Below, piece by piece: positions 1-11,100 of a DNA stretch of 64,000 nt. The translations under genes and the position numbers were made by a program. Within the stretch, counting starts at the first letter, position 1. Every line of letters begins with the position of its first letter. Below the pieces are notes generated by a model. It was not told the DNA's origin. It ran no database searches and was given only the letters and a program-made list of their open reading frames with translations. This DNA is from Callipepla californica brunnescens. Its lineage: Eukaryota > Chordata > Aves > Galliformes > Odontophoridae. The stretch lies in contig JALIRH010000008.1 in NCBI GenBank assembly GCA_023055505.1, forward strand, positions 3,286,001 through 3,350,000, in the 5' to 3' direction.

Positions 1-984
1 TTTTCTTAGGGAGTCTTTGCTTTTTAAATGTTAAAATTTGCTCCTATTCATTTCTATTTGAAAAAAGTAAAATCAAATGGGGGGAAAAAAATATCCTAAG
101 CTTGCCCCCTAGTGCAGGGGTACAAAGAGAGGGCCGTTCCTAGAGTCAGTAGCAGGGTACACAGCGCTTCCTCCTGCTCCAAGGTGGCAGAATAAAGAGC
201 TCCTGCAGTAATCTTTTTTCTAAGAGTTGCATTGTTAAAACCTTCCTTAGGGAAATCCAGGGAGCGTAATTGCTCTGGTCTGACTCTGCCCGCTGAGCCG
301 CTTGAATTAAGTGGGTGTTTTGGCATCCTGAGCAGAGCCTTGTGGGAAGTGACCTTCGCCTTCCGCCGCTGCACTCTGCAACCTGCTGCTAATTAGGATG
401 GAGAGAGCCCTGCTTTGTTTCCAAATACTAGTTTACCTCTGTCTTAGCTTTCTGCCGGGAGCTGACCGCGTGACTCGGTGCATTATGAACGGGGCACAGC
501 AGATGGTAGTGCTCCGGAGCCGCCAAACACAACTTGTAACACCACAAAGCCGAGCGGGAGGGAGAGGTCGGGCTTTGAGCTGCTCGCTGAGCCTATTCAC
601 TGCGAAGCATCTCATTACCCAACCTTGGAATTAGTGGCTGAAACAACGCTTTGTTTGGGGGGAAAATTTCTTCTCCGTTGCTGCTTTCATGGGGTATTTG
701 CAAACTCGGGTGCTGGCTATGTGGATGGATGGGCATTGGGTGGGCAAGTGTCTGGTTGCTGATGGAGTGCTCGCTCTGCAATGAGAGCTGCCTCAGCACC
801 AGGCATCGTGCAGAGGAGAGAAGGAGTTCCTGCCTTTAGGAAGGCATCTTGCAATCAACTTGAGGGGGGGGGAGGAAAAAAAAAATAGGACAAAGAAAAT
901 GAAGTTTTCAAAGGTAAAACACAGGACTTCCCCTGTGGGAGAGGCTGGAAGATGGAGCACTTAGAGGGTTTAAGCCAAATTTGC
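1..984. other. Non-coding spacer
   Basis: No gene seen. Open frames are all under 95 codons and overlap on both strands without any recognisable domain. The stretch from about 350 to 580 has more CpG than its surroundings but is too short and sparse for a CpG island. A run of nine G followed by AGG and ten A lies at 864-885. A possible CTCF site at 103-114 is listed separately. Confidence 0.7.
103..114 (-). promoter_or_regulatory. Candidate CTCF-binding site
   Basis: The plus strand reads TGCCCCCTAGTG, so the minus strand reads CACTAGGGGGCA. This matches the well-conserved core of the vertebrate CTCF motif (CCAC/CACTAGGGGGC type). The flank after the core (CAGG) fits less well. CTCF sites act as insulators or loop anchors, and orientation matters. 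A motif match alone is weak evidence of occupancy. Confidence 0.35.
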
Positions 985-1215
985 TCCCAAAGAGGATTAG
1001 TTAAACTGTGCTAAATTTCTATGTGAACACCCTCATTCAAATGTAATCCGGTTTATCTTAATTTGCTTTGGAAATGAATTCAGTAAACCCAATTAATGTC
1101 ACTTCAATTCTGAGCGAGAGCATCCCCGTAGGGATTTACTAACTTTGCATTAATCCACTTTAAATTCACACCTCCAACTAATGCACACAAACTTTACTCA
1201 GCTCTCCTTTGTCAG
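985..1215. promoter_or_regulatory. Candidate conserved non-coding element (AT-rich)
   Basis: An AT-rich block set in GC-moderate spacer. It contains several homeodomain-type cores (CCAATTAATG near 1089-1098, CATTAATCC near 1148) and no open frame of note. The composition and motif density resemble developmental enhancers conserved among vertebrates. No conservation could be measured here, so the call rests on texture only. Confidence 0.3.
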
Positions 1216-3124
1216 CTAGCAGCTGGCTGCATCTGGAGACAGCAAACGTGACCCATCAGGAACCTGACAGATTGATGGGGATGAGCAGGAGACCTCTGCC
1301 TGAGCTCCTGAAACACCACAACTCTTGAGAGAAATGTTGGATCCAGGGCATCCGTGCTGAGGAGCATTGGGCACATGAGTCAGCTCATGAAGCAGCAGGT
1401 TGAGGAGGAGAGGGCTCCACGTGTGGGCCTGGGATGGCTCAGCTCATCTGTACAGAGCAAAAACACAACAAGGCAGCTTCAGGCAGCAAGCAAGTGGCTG
1501 GGTTTGCTTGCTCCTGCTGCAAACCACTTCACAGCCTGCTGACACACGTAGTACCATGAACCCCAGCAACCTGTCGGGTCCCACAGGGCTGGAGCTCAGT
1601 GCAATGGGAGTCTGCAGGCGGTGTGGTGGGCTGGAGGAGCAGTGCTCAGCCTCCCAAAGGGCAAGGCCTGCCCTCAGCTCACTTGTTGCTGACCCAGGGG
1701 TTGCACAGCCTTGTTTACCAAGTGCTGCTGAGGTGGTTAAGAGGTTGTTTAGCTGGAAGGCATATTTATGTGAGCAAGATGTGCTCGGCTCTGTTTGGAG
1801 GTGAGGGATGGGGAGGGAGGGCTGGTTGTCATCTTGAGGCTGCCCCTGCCCCTATGCAGGAGGCTGCAGTGGAGGAGGGGATGCTCCAGGGATGGAAAGC
1901 AGAAGGGTGTGGAGCCCTGTGTGGAGCTCCTCTCCTAGAGGTGTGTGGGAGGCTTGCTCTGATGTGGCCAAGCACAGGAGCACCTGAGAGAAGCAGAGGG
2001 CAGGGGTTTACTGCAGCCTCCCAGCTCAGCATGCGATAGCTGCTGGGAGCAGGCTGGCCACCAGCCTTGCTCTTCTCAGCATGGGAGGAAAATGCTTTGG
2101 GTTGTGAGTGGGCAGGGAGCTACAGGCTCCAAACACCTGCACAAACAGGCAGGCTCCATGGATCAGAGGGCTGAGTGAATGTCCTCACACGTTGCACGTG
2201 TGATGTGAAAGGATGACTTTGTTGCTGGATCAGCCCCTAGTGCTGGAGGCTTTGCTAGACCCCTGCTTTGCAGAGGGGCTTCCTTCTGAGCCCCTCAACA
2301 ACTTAGCCCAACAACTGAGCTCTTCTTGGGAAGGCACCACGTGTATGGGGTAGCAAATGGGATGGGGTGGAGGTAACACAGGTGAGACAGCTCTGTGAAA
2401 CCTGCCAGAAGTGCTTGGGTGAGCTCAGCTCCTGTGCCTGCTGGGAGGGAGCGTGCTGGCCTTAGTGCAACAGAGTGAGGGTGCAGCATCTCAATTTATT
2501 TTTACCTCCTTGCCAAGGTGTGAGAACAGGGCAGAGGCACGGGTTAGAACTGTAAAGATATGACAGTTTGAAACCTGGAGGTTATGAAGTTGTTCTCCTG
2601 ATCTCTTCCTCTGTGGTGGTGATGAAGGTGGGCTGGGAGGAAGCAGTCAATTGAACCGGGCCTGTTTTTGCACAAGTCTTCTGAATGTCTGCAAAATCTC
2701 TCAGTAGCTCACCAGCTTATTCCCACCCTTTCGGTGTCTCTGGAGCTTGGTTGATTCACGCCGGCTGAGATTTTCACCTAAATGGAAGCGCCCAGGTGAT
2801 GAGGGAGGTTGATAAAGCTCATTGATGCAGCCCTCCGTGGCCCAAAGATTACCCGAAGTGCTGATTTGCTTCCAGCATCAGCCTGCCCTTTAGCTGTGCC
2901 TGTGTTGAGAGGCAGAGGTGGCTGTGCACAGAGCTGCTGCCAGCATCCTCTCTTTGTGCTGCATGAGTGTTATCTGGTGGAAGCTTTCTAGGAATTGCTT
3001 TTCAGCGAGGGAAGTGCTTGGCAGAACGGGGCTGGGCCTGCCTACCTGCCATCTCTGCTCCTCACCAGCCTTCCTCGTGTCCCTGGGCACCGCCGAGAAA
3101 CACCGACGCTCGGATAGAAGCGCC
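1216..3124. other. Non-coding spacer, purine-rich in part
   Basis: No gene recognised. The longest frame (1599-2039, +, 146 codons) is rich in Gly, Ala and Trp, has no domain, and overlaps other frames of similar length, so it is read as chance. A compact G-quadruplex motif lies at 1805-1821. An imperfect inverted repeat containing a CACGTG E-box lies near 2185-2203. Confidence 0.65.
1805..1821 (+). other. Potential G-quadruplex motif
   Basis: Four runs of at least three G are separated by loops of only one or two bases (GGG-AT-GGGG-A-GGG-A-GGG). This satisfies the usual G3+N1-7 rule with very short loops, which generally gives stable quadruplexes in vitro. There is no adjacent promoter or gene to suggest a role. 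Confidence 0.6.
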
Positions 3125-3500
3125 GAGTTGGCAACTTTTAATACCGCTGAAACATAATCAGCTTTTGCTTCTACAGCAATTAGCATGTTATTACCCATAA
3201 TGTTTTGCATGGCAATTTTGTTGTAAACATTTGTACTAATTCACCATAACCTAATTATTTTTATGACATGTAATTAGGAAGTATTTTTGGAGGAGGAATG
3301 GTTTCATTTTCTATTTATACCATTATTTCCTGGAAACGCCAGCTATTTTTAACATCAGGAAAAACATTTCTCCCCCCTCCTCCCTTCAATCTCCAATTAG
3401 ACTTTTTAATTTTATTTACTGCCACAACTTGTCTGGCTCGCTCAGTAGCTTGGACCGCGCTCTTATGGAGAAGTGTGATGGATGCTGGGAGAGATTAATC
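3125..3500. promoter_or_regulatory. Candidate conserved non-coding element, homeodomain-site rich
   Basis: A long AT-rich block begins near 3150 and runs to about 3450. Within it are AGCAATTAGCATG near 3176, CTAATTATTT near 3251, GTAATTAGG near 3271 and CCAATTAGAC near 3393. Such a density of TAATT/AATTA cores in a block with no open frame is typical of developmental enhancers. This is one of the two or three strongest such blocks in the window by eye. Confidence 0.4.
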
Positions 3501-4374
3501 GCGCTGTAATTTGTGGTAGCATAACACTGAAATGGAAGAACGTCACAGGTGGCTTTCTTCAGTGCTCAGTGGGTGGATGTGATGAGTCCCTGTTAAAGCA
3601 TAATGTCCATTATTCTAAGGAGAGAGTGACGAGGTGAAGCTGTTGCCTTTGGACCTTGCCTTTGAGGTATGCAGTCAGTCTGAATGCAGGATCTCCTGTG
3701 GGAGATACTGGTGGTATTTGGTGTCGGGAGCTTACTGCTTAGAACCTTAGATCTTGGAGTGTTGGTTTCCCTGGTCTAGGATGGGTAAGAAACTGCCCAG
3801 CCTGTCTTCTGGCTTAGTGTGGCCGAGAGAGTGGGGTTGCAGGGCACCAGTCAGTGTGTGGGGATGCCTGGCTCCATTGTTTAAAAACTGGGATACTGGC
3901 AGAACAAGAGTGAGGGGAAATGTCTGGGCTTCAGCACCAGCTCCAGAGAAGGATCCGGAACCTAAAGAGGCAAATACAAAAACAGCATATGAAGCTCAGC
4001 AGTGGGGGACTCCATCTTCAGGGAACCTTGCGGGATGATGGGAGAGGTAATCTTGAATCCCCACAGCCAGGGAAGGAAATTGAATTTGTCTTACCCGCTC
4101 CCCACATGTATTTTGCTCACTTGGTTATTGCAGCAGGCAGGGAGCTGCTCACCCTGCTTTAAAAGGTTGCAGCAGCAATCACGCTGGTATGTGTTGCACA
4201 TGCTCAGCCGACATCTAATAGCAAGAGGCCTCCCTTAATCTCATTCACGGAGCTGCTGTATAGAAAATGTTCAGAATTTAGGCTTAATCTTAACAAGTAT
4301 GAAACTTGGCAGGCTGAAAGGCTGTATGTCTTGCCTGATCCTCAGTCTGGAAGGGCCTCAAAAGGGAGCCATGT
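3501..4374. other. Non-coding spacer
   Basis: No gene recognised. Three overlapping short frames between 3754 and 4238 (78-94 codons) carry no domain. A TTCAGCACC half-site resembling the left half of the REST element is at 3930-3938, without a matching right half. Confidence 0.6.
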
Positions 4375-4505
4375 GTAGCACATTGACATGCTAGAAGAAT
4401 TTCTACAAAAAACGCATTTTTAGATGGCTGTATGTCATATAAATGAGATTTACTTCAATGCCTGTCATGATAGTTGAAGCTGTAACAATCTCAGTAATTG
4501 CTAAC
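4375..4505. promoter_or_regulatory. Candidate conserved non-coding element (weak)
   Basis: An AT-rich stretch without open frames. It includes CATATAAATGAG near 4437 and CAGTAATTGC near 4492. It resembles the other AT-rich blocks but has fewer clear transcription-factor cores, so the call is tentative. Confidence 0.2.
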
Positions 4506-6574
4506 CCTGTGGTCACGCGAACATTGTGTGTGTAACTGTGAACTACATTTACAGATCCAACCACAGCAACTCTTAAATGACGTAGCCAGTTCTTTGCCCA
4601 CCACTCTACTCGGAGAGGTGAGCATCCTGGTCTGTGTATCTATGCAGGGTGTTGGCCGTGCTGAGCATCTCAAGCATCACAAGCAGATTGCTGTCCCAAG
4701 TTGCCTAAAAATTATTTGTTCATCTTGTGATGGAGATGAGGAATGTGGAAATTGGGTTAAGGAAAACTCAGCAGCTTTTTAAAATCATTCTCCGTGCTGG
4801 ATATTAGTGCGAAGAAGCGCTTCCAGAAAGCCTGCAAGTAATCAAAGAGGTGCAGATCTGAAATGATACCGTGATTTTTGTGACTGCGAGACCTGAGAAT
4901 TAAAGCGGGGTGGGATGTGGAGGATTTTAGCAGCTTTTCTCCTCTCCCCTCCCCCACAAATACCAACAGTCTCCCCAGAATTCCCTCAGAAGTGACTTGT
5001 CCAGCAGCCCTTCTTAAACAAGGCTGCTTTATTTTTGGGCTATTCATTGCCTGTCAGAGCAGAGAAGGTGACTTACAAAGTTCTTTCATCTCCCAAACCC
5101 AGTGTTATCCTTGATCTTTCTGCAGAAGTAATGAATTGAGATTGTGCTGTAATGTCTATCTTATGAAATATCTTGAAAGTGATGTGAACTCTGCACCGAG
5201 TTGTGATCCAGCTGATACTGGAACTGAGGTTTGCGTTGGCAGAGTACTTTGTACTCAAATGTTTGCTGTGATGTTGTTTTCTTTTTCCCAGGGATTATGC
5301 ATCAACAAGGTTATTTGTACATCAACAAATGGCAAAAATGTGTCCAAACTTGGTCTCTTACTTGATGCTTACCAGTTGGACTTCCTTAAAGGCACCTCCA
5401 TTAATCACGCTGGCAGGGATCTTGAAGAGGTCCCAAGTGGCTGGCAGCATTTCCCCAATCCACTGGTAATACAGGAGGATTGCTTTTGTGCTTGAGTTTT
5501 CTCTACAGGAACTATAAGTCATTAGCAGGACAAGTATAGCCAGTCAGTGAGCCTGTCCTGCTATTCTAATAGGTCTAAGGAATTGTCTTTACCCTGAGTG
5601 GGAGCAAATAAAAGGACATTTCTGTACTTCCAAGGTATCTAGTAAAGATCAGACTGTTTGTTTGGCTTAGTCTAATATTACAGAGGTCAGGAAATTGGAA
5701 ACAGCAGTTCATTGCAGTGGAGAAGTTTCCTGGCTTATAACTGGAAATAACACAGTCGAGAGGTCTCTGATATGCTTTGATATTCCCGGAGTTATCTATC
5801 ACGCTGTGTCACTGCTTTGTTTTATTTTTTTTTTCTTAGTGAAAACAAAATATAAAAATAAATCAGACAGAGGTAGAAGGTCACATCTCCCGTATCAAGA
5901 ATCTTATAAAAAATCCATCCCTTATCGCTGCTGGATGGGGGCCTTATGAGGACTGAGTTTACTGTCTTAAAGGATCGTGTGAGCCGTATCATATGTGAAA
6001 GTAGCCAGATTAGCATTGTGAAAGGGGAACACCCCCAGCGTGTCTCATCTGCCTCGGCTCTGTGGACAAAGCACATTCTCCTCAGCCTTTGACAGAAGCT
6101 GACGTGCTGCATGCTTTACATAAACAGGAAAAATACTTCTCTGTTAGCATATATTGCTGCAAGGCTTGGCAGAAGGGGGATGGAGGAGGCAGCAGCTTGC
6201 AATGGGCCATCCTCTTGAAGCAGCTGTCTTAGTGCTTGTCAAAACAGATTGTAAAATGACTTTCAAAGGTCGTGCAAGTGTCAGAAGGTTATTCGGCAGT
6301 GTACTGATCTGTGTCAGCGTGGCGGCGAGTGAAACTAAATGCAGAGCTGACGGGTATCCAAAAACCCAAAAGCCAAGCGTGCGTGATATCCTAACGACCA
6401 CGAGTTTCATTTATTTGCTGCGATTATGCCTGAAATGTGCTGAGGGGTTCTACAGTGCAAGGATATTGAGGAAAAACTGCAGGACTGACAGATGGGCTCG
6501 TATGTGTACGAGAAAACGGCTGAGGTATAAGCACTCAAAATTTATGGTGGCCATAAAGACCTGAGGAAATGATT
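4506..6574. other. Non-coding spacer
   Basis: No gene recognised. The longest frame is 6154-6564 (+, 136 codons). It is basic and Cys/Arg-rich near its end and resembles nothing I know. Pyrimidine tracts followed by AG at 5278-5291 and 5821-5840 look like splice acceptors, but no open frame with a matching donor follows, so no exon is called. Confidence 0.6.
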
Positions 6575-6730
6575 GATCCCGCTCATTGCGCACACAGATA
6601 ATGACAGATATTAATATAAAACAATAACCGATAGCCTCTGATCTAGGAATTAAATTTCTCCTTCCATGATGTCATTATGATGTCATGCTTTATGGCCTAT
6701 AATTTTAAAATCCATCTGGGCCCAGAGCTG
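6575..6730. promoter_or_regulatory. Candidate regulatory element with duplicated CRE/ATF-like site
   Basis: An AT-rich block. It contains two perfect copies of ATGATGTCAT at 6666-6675 and 6677-6686, start-to-start distance 11 bp, or about one helical turn. TTTATGGCC, a caudal/posterior-HOX type core, follows at 6690. TGATGTCA differs from the cyclic-AMP response element TGACGTCA by one base. Upstream are GATATTAATATAAAAC and GGAATTAAATT. Clustered same-face sites support an enhancer reading, but there is no functional evidence. Confidence 0.4.
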
Positions 6731-8064
6731 TTGTCACCGTGCTGAGGTTCACGCGTATGGCATCGTGCAGTGTGTCAGCTCCTGGCTCTGATGGCAGCGA
6801 TCGAACCTCTGGGCTGTGCTTTTCATTTAATCTCTTTCTTCCCTTGTGACTGTGATTTAAGGTGCTTTCCTCTCCTGATAGGGAAGTTACTGCTTTCTTT
6901 GGGTGTATCGTGTTCTAGCCCAACTGTTGCTGCCCTGGGGGAAGAATGTAATTTGCAAGGGTCTTTGGAGGCCATTGAGTGTAGCTCTTTCAGGAAAAAA
7001 ATCCAGATTTTGTGTCCCTCACTGGGATGAGAATGATGGTGTGGGGATGAGGGGGTTTAGGGAACTGTTCTGTTGGTGTTTGCCCCCATGGTGATAAGCT
7101 GGTGCTCACCATGGCAGGTGATGGGGCCTGCCCAAGGACCTCACCCATGCTCAGTCGACTAGGGAATGCCCGGGCAAACAACCCACTTGTGTCCTCCGCC
7201 TCCTTCCTTTCAGCCTGGGAGGGCTCCTAGGTCAGCTCTGAATGCTAGGCTCAGCAGGCTGGTTGCTTCCTTTTGAAGAGGATTATTCTGTAGTGATGGC
7301 TGCGTCCCATCCTCCCTTCAGCCTCTTCCCCAGCTGGCTGGCTGGTATCTGGATTCCTCTGACAGAAGGATAGGCACAGGAGCAAAGTCTGTCATTTTTT
7401 GCAAAGCCTGTGCTAGCAGATTGCAGAGTTTTCTGTCAGTTCATTAATTACGGGGGCTTTAACTTCCGAGACTAGCAAACACTGGAAATACCGAGGTTGC
7501 TTCTCAGATGTTATAAATAACCTGTTGGATGGCTCTGAATTGGTAGAGATAACTCAGAAGCTGTCAGGCTTCCCTTGTAGTACCTGCAGCTCTTCTGTGA
7601 TGTGGCTCAGAGCAGCATTAAGTGAGGAGGCAGTGCTTCGCTGGCAGTGCAGCTCGAGCACTGTGGAAGCAGCAAAGAGTAAATGTGGAACCCCTGGTCC
7701 TGGGGTGATGAGTTGTGCTTGGTGTGAGCCTTCTGCTGGGGCATGAGCATGTAGGAACCACCATCCTGAGGTAGACTGATTTTCTCGGTTTGTGACTGAA
7801 CCATCATCTCGAGACTGTGCCAGAAAACCTTAGCAAGTTGACAGCAGAACTCTCGCTGTTGTTGTGAGCTTAGTGTCTTTGCTGGCTGTCAGCTACTGCA
7901 GGAGGAAAATCAAACCAAAAGCATGAGCAGCAGAAGCAATGACACTGATGAGGGGGGAAAAAGAAGCCCCTGCGGTGCAGCTGGCTACCTCTGGCTACTT
8001 GCTCAATGCAACAGCACCAGAGAGGAAATTCCTTCCCAGTGCTCACAAGTGATCAGCTTACACA
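6731..8064. other. Non-coding spacer
   Basis: Nothing recognised. Frames are at most 86 codons, with no splice-flanked open segment, repeat or RNA gene. Confidence 0.6.
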
Positions 8065-8165
8065 CTGAAGCATGAAGTTTGATTACCCTTGTAACGTTTT
8101 ATTAGCTTGCATAGCTGCAAATGTTATTAATGCTCATAAAATTATCCAGTCCCTTAAAATGTCTG
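8065..8165. promoter_or_regulatory. Candidate conserved non-coding element
   Basis: A short AT-rich block with GTTTGATTACCC near 8087, TTTTATTAGC near 8096 and GTTATTAATGC near 8122. It is flanked by GC-moderate spacer on both sides. The texture matches the other candidate elements. It has no open frame of interest. Confidence 0.25.
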
Positions 8166-11100
8166 TTCCACTGGTGCGCGTCTCCATGGCTTCCTGGGCA
8201 GTGGATTCCAGAAGTGACTGTACTGGGTCAAGTCGTATTTCTCTTTTATTTGTCTCAAGTCTACAGCCTTTCTGTTTCACCAAGTACCCTCTGTTTCCCT
8301 TTTAATTTAAGGGGCAGGCTGATGTGAAGCAGCCAAGTGATTTTTTGCTGCAAACATTGCTCTTTTCTACCACAGTCAGCTCGTACCCCTTGGTCTGGAG
8401 GGACCTGTCTCTATATGCACATCACGCATCCGTCCCCAGCCCTCATCGCTCCTTCGGTGGGATGACAGATATCTGAGTGCTGCTGCTATTTCTGTAGGGA
8501 AAAAGAGGATGGAACCAGGCAGGCTTTGCAGGGCTATGTGTGTGTGAAGCTCAGGCTGGAACCTGTTTCACGTACAGAGGTTCCCAGCTTTGGTGTGGCA
8601 TCTCATCTTTATATGAATTGAAGCCTCCACATGGCACGCACACAGGAATAACTCAGCTAGTGAACCGGACTCCAGAGTAACCTGGGATTCTGTCTGCTCT
8701 CCAGATGTGGTCAGATCTCAGGAATCCGAGCAGCTTGATTAGAAGGTCCGTGACATGAGAGGTGACAGTGTTCTGAAAGATACGATACGCAGATCTGTGA
8801 AAGCCAGGTGTAGTTCTTGTTTTCTATGGGCAGATAAACACAAGTGCTTTTGAGTAGTGATATATGTAGGTGCACGCATCCATGGAGATGCCTCCGTAGA
8901 CACATGTATTTACTGTGTCACTGCCCAGCTACCTATGCATCTTGCTGGCAGACTTGGGCGCTGGTGGCTTGTTGCAGGGGATTGCCACCCCCTACTATGT
9001 GTCTATGAAGGATGCTCTCAGAGATGGACTAATAGCAGAGAAGAAAAATGTTGCTCCCAGCCACGTGTCAGCAGACTTCAGACGCATTGGGGCCCGTGTT
9101 TCCAGACAAACCTTTTTAGCTAATGAGCTCAGTAAAAAAAAAAAATCTATTTCTCTTCTTAAATTCCCTGCCATCCATCTACCTAATAGAGTCAAGTAGA
9201 TATATACTGTGTGTGGGATATGCAGTGCATCATCTCTCTGTAGTGTTTATCTCATCACTCCCAGCCTGGTCTTTCCAACTCCCTGTCCTCAGGGGTGGAC
9301 TAGTTGCTCATTCTGAGTGCTTCTCCTGGGAACCAGTGTGTGCAAGCGTGCATTCCCCTTTATTGCCCCACGACAATTCAGCTGTGGCTGTTCTCTTGTT
9401 GGCCATTTGTGTTCCTGTAACACAGGATGAATGTGAGAGGTTTAGTCTGGTGCGAGACCTCTCCAGCTTCTGTGTAGCTCAGGCTGGAGGATGTAACCCT
9501 TGAACTCCGCTTGTAATCAGGAGGAAACGTGTCTCAACTGGAAAGACATCTAAATGACATGTACCCATACCACAACAATTCTCACCTAAGATCTATATTT
9601 TTTGGATGCTTCTAACTCCAGCCTCTGGCTGTTGGATTGCAGTTAGCAAGATTAAAGAGCTGCTAACAACAGAGAACTTTTTTTTTGTAGTAACGTATAG
9701 ACCGAGCCACCTTCTGACCTTCTTCTTGGGAGACTAAATTGACTGAAATCCTTAAGGTTCTCACCTTAGGGCTGTATTTTTATTTTCCACACTCTAAATT
9801 ATTGTTGCAGCTAGTATTTGAACTCTGGCTTTTTTGACACTTTCTTAATTCTTTTGGGGGTGTGAATGCAGGAACTGGACACAGTGTTCTTGGCAGCTCC
9901 GTGCAGCAGTGTAAAATACAGCTCCTTTTACGTTCTGCCATGCAGAGGAAGCATGGGCAGCCTCAGCTTGGTACTGGATGCCTGCATTGGTCAGAGGTCT
10001 ATCCTGAACTTTGCTTGCTGCCCCTGTTGAAGTGGACTGCAGTTGAAGGTGGTGTATACACGTGGGCTGTCAGGCACTTAGGGATGATAAACGCTTGCTA
10101 AGTGCTGAGTTGGTTGCTTCATTCCTGGGCTCGGTTTTGTTTGCTGCTCTCTAGATGTTTGAATAGCATGGAGTCAGGCTCACTGACTGCTGCCTCAAGC
10201 AGGTGTCTGGCTTCACTCTTATTCTGTCTGTTTACAGACTTCTATTTGCTTTCATGTAGTTGAAACACCGCTAACTTACGTAGCAGATCTGTTCTGCTGG
10301 TATTGGTGACCTGTCTGAAGTTACCGTGCTTGTATCCTATGTGTTATCAGCAAATGCTCTAATTATCTGTCCAACATGTCGCTGAAAACCTCTGAATGTG
10401 AACAGTGAAACACGTGAGGAAAGCTCCATCCCATAAGCTGGTTGGCAGCTTGAGGGAACGACCTTTGCTTGTGGTGCCCATTCTTCAGCTGGCCCCGAAG
10501 CTCGGAGGATCTGCCTGCAGTGGCTCATGGCAACGCATGTGAATGCCTACCAGCACTTCCCAGGGATGATTCCGTGCCACGTGGATGCAACGGGGGAGAC
10601 CTTGAGAATGTTTTTCTTTCAGAGGAAAACAATATTCTATAGCAACCGGCTGGCCTTCGGGGTGTTTTACAAGTAGAGGAAGGCACAGCGGACGTTATGC
10701 CAAGAAGGGCTTACATAAATTCTGCGATGTGAAGCCCCGCGATGCAGCTCTGTTTTCTCGCTTGCTCTTGGCTCTGCTTCTCGCTGCATTTTGAACAGAG
10801 ATCCAAAAATGCCTTTCCGGGCTTCTGCCAAGGGTCAAAGCAGTTGATGGGAGTATGATGCACTACCGGCACTGGGATCTGTGACCCTCGGTGCAGCTCT
10901 CTGAATGCAGATAACAGGTACTGAGGCTTCAGCCACAGCCCAGCTCTGTAGTTGGAGATTTTTCTCATGTGGCTGACTTCAGAGTTAAACCCAGAGGTTT
11001 CGAGGAGAAAGCAACAGAATTAGTGGAGTTTTGTGCTCTGTTCCAACAGCTTCTAATTCCAGCCTTCCTGGGAAAGAGAAACCCTGGGAGCCAGCTCTGT

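Noticed and set aside
3930..3938. TTCAGCACC, left half of a REST/RE1 element
   Set aside because: The right half (GGACAGC type) is missing at any normal spacing.
5278..5495. Possible exon after a pyrimidine tract and CAG at 5291
   Set aside because: The following frame has no recognisable protein and no clear donor in phase.
8915..9199. 94-codon frame with balanced, protein-like composition
   Set aside because: No family recognised, no clear splice acceptor/donor pair, and it ends in a poly-lysine run caused by an A tract. A BLASTP search would settle it.
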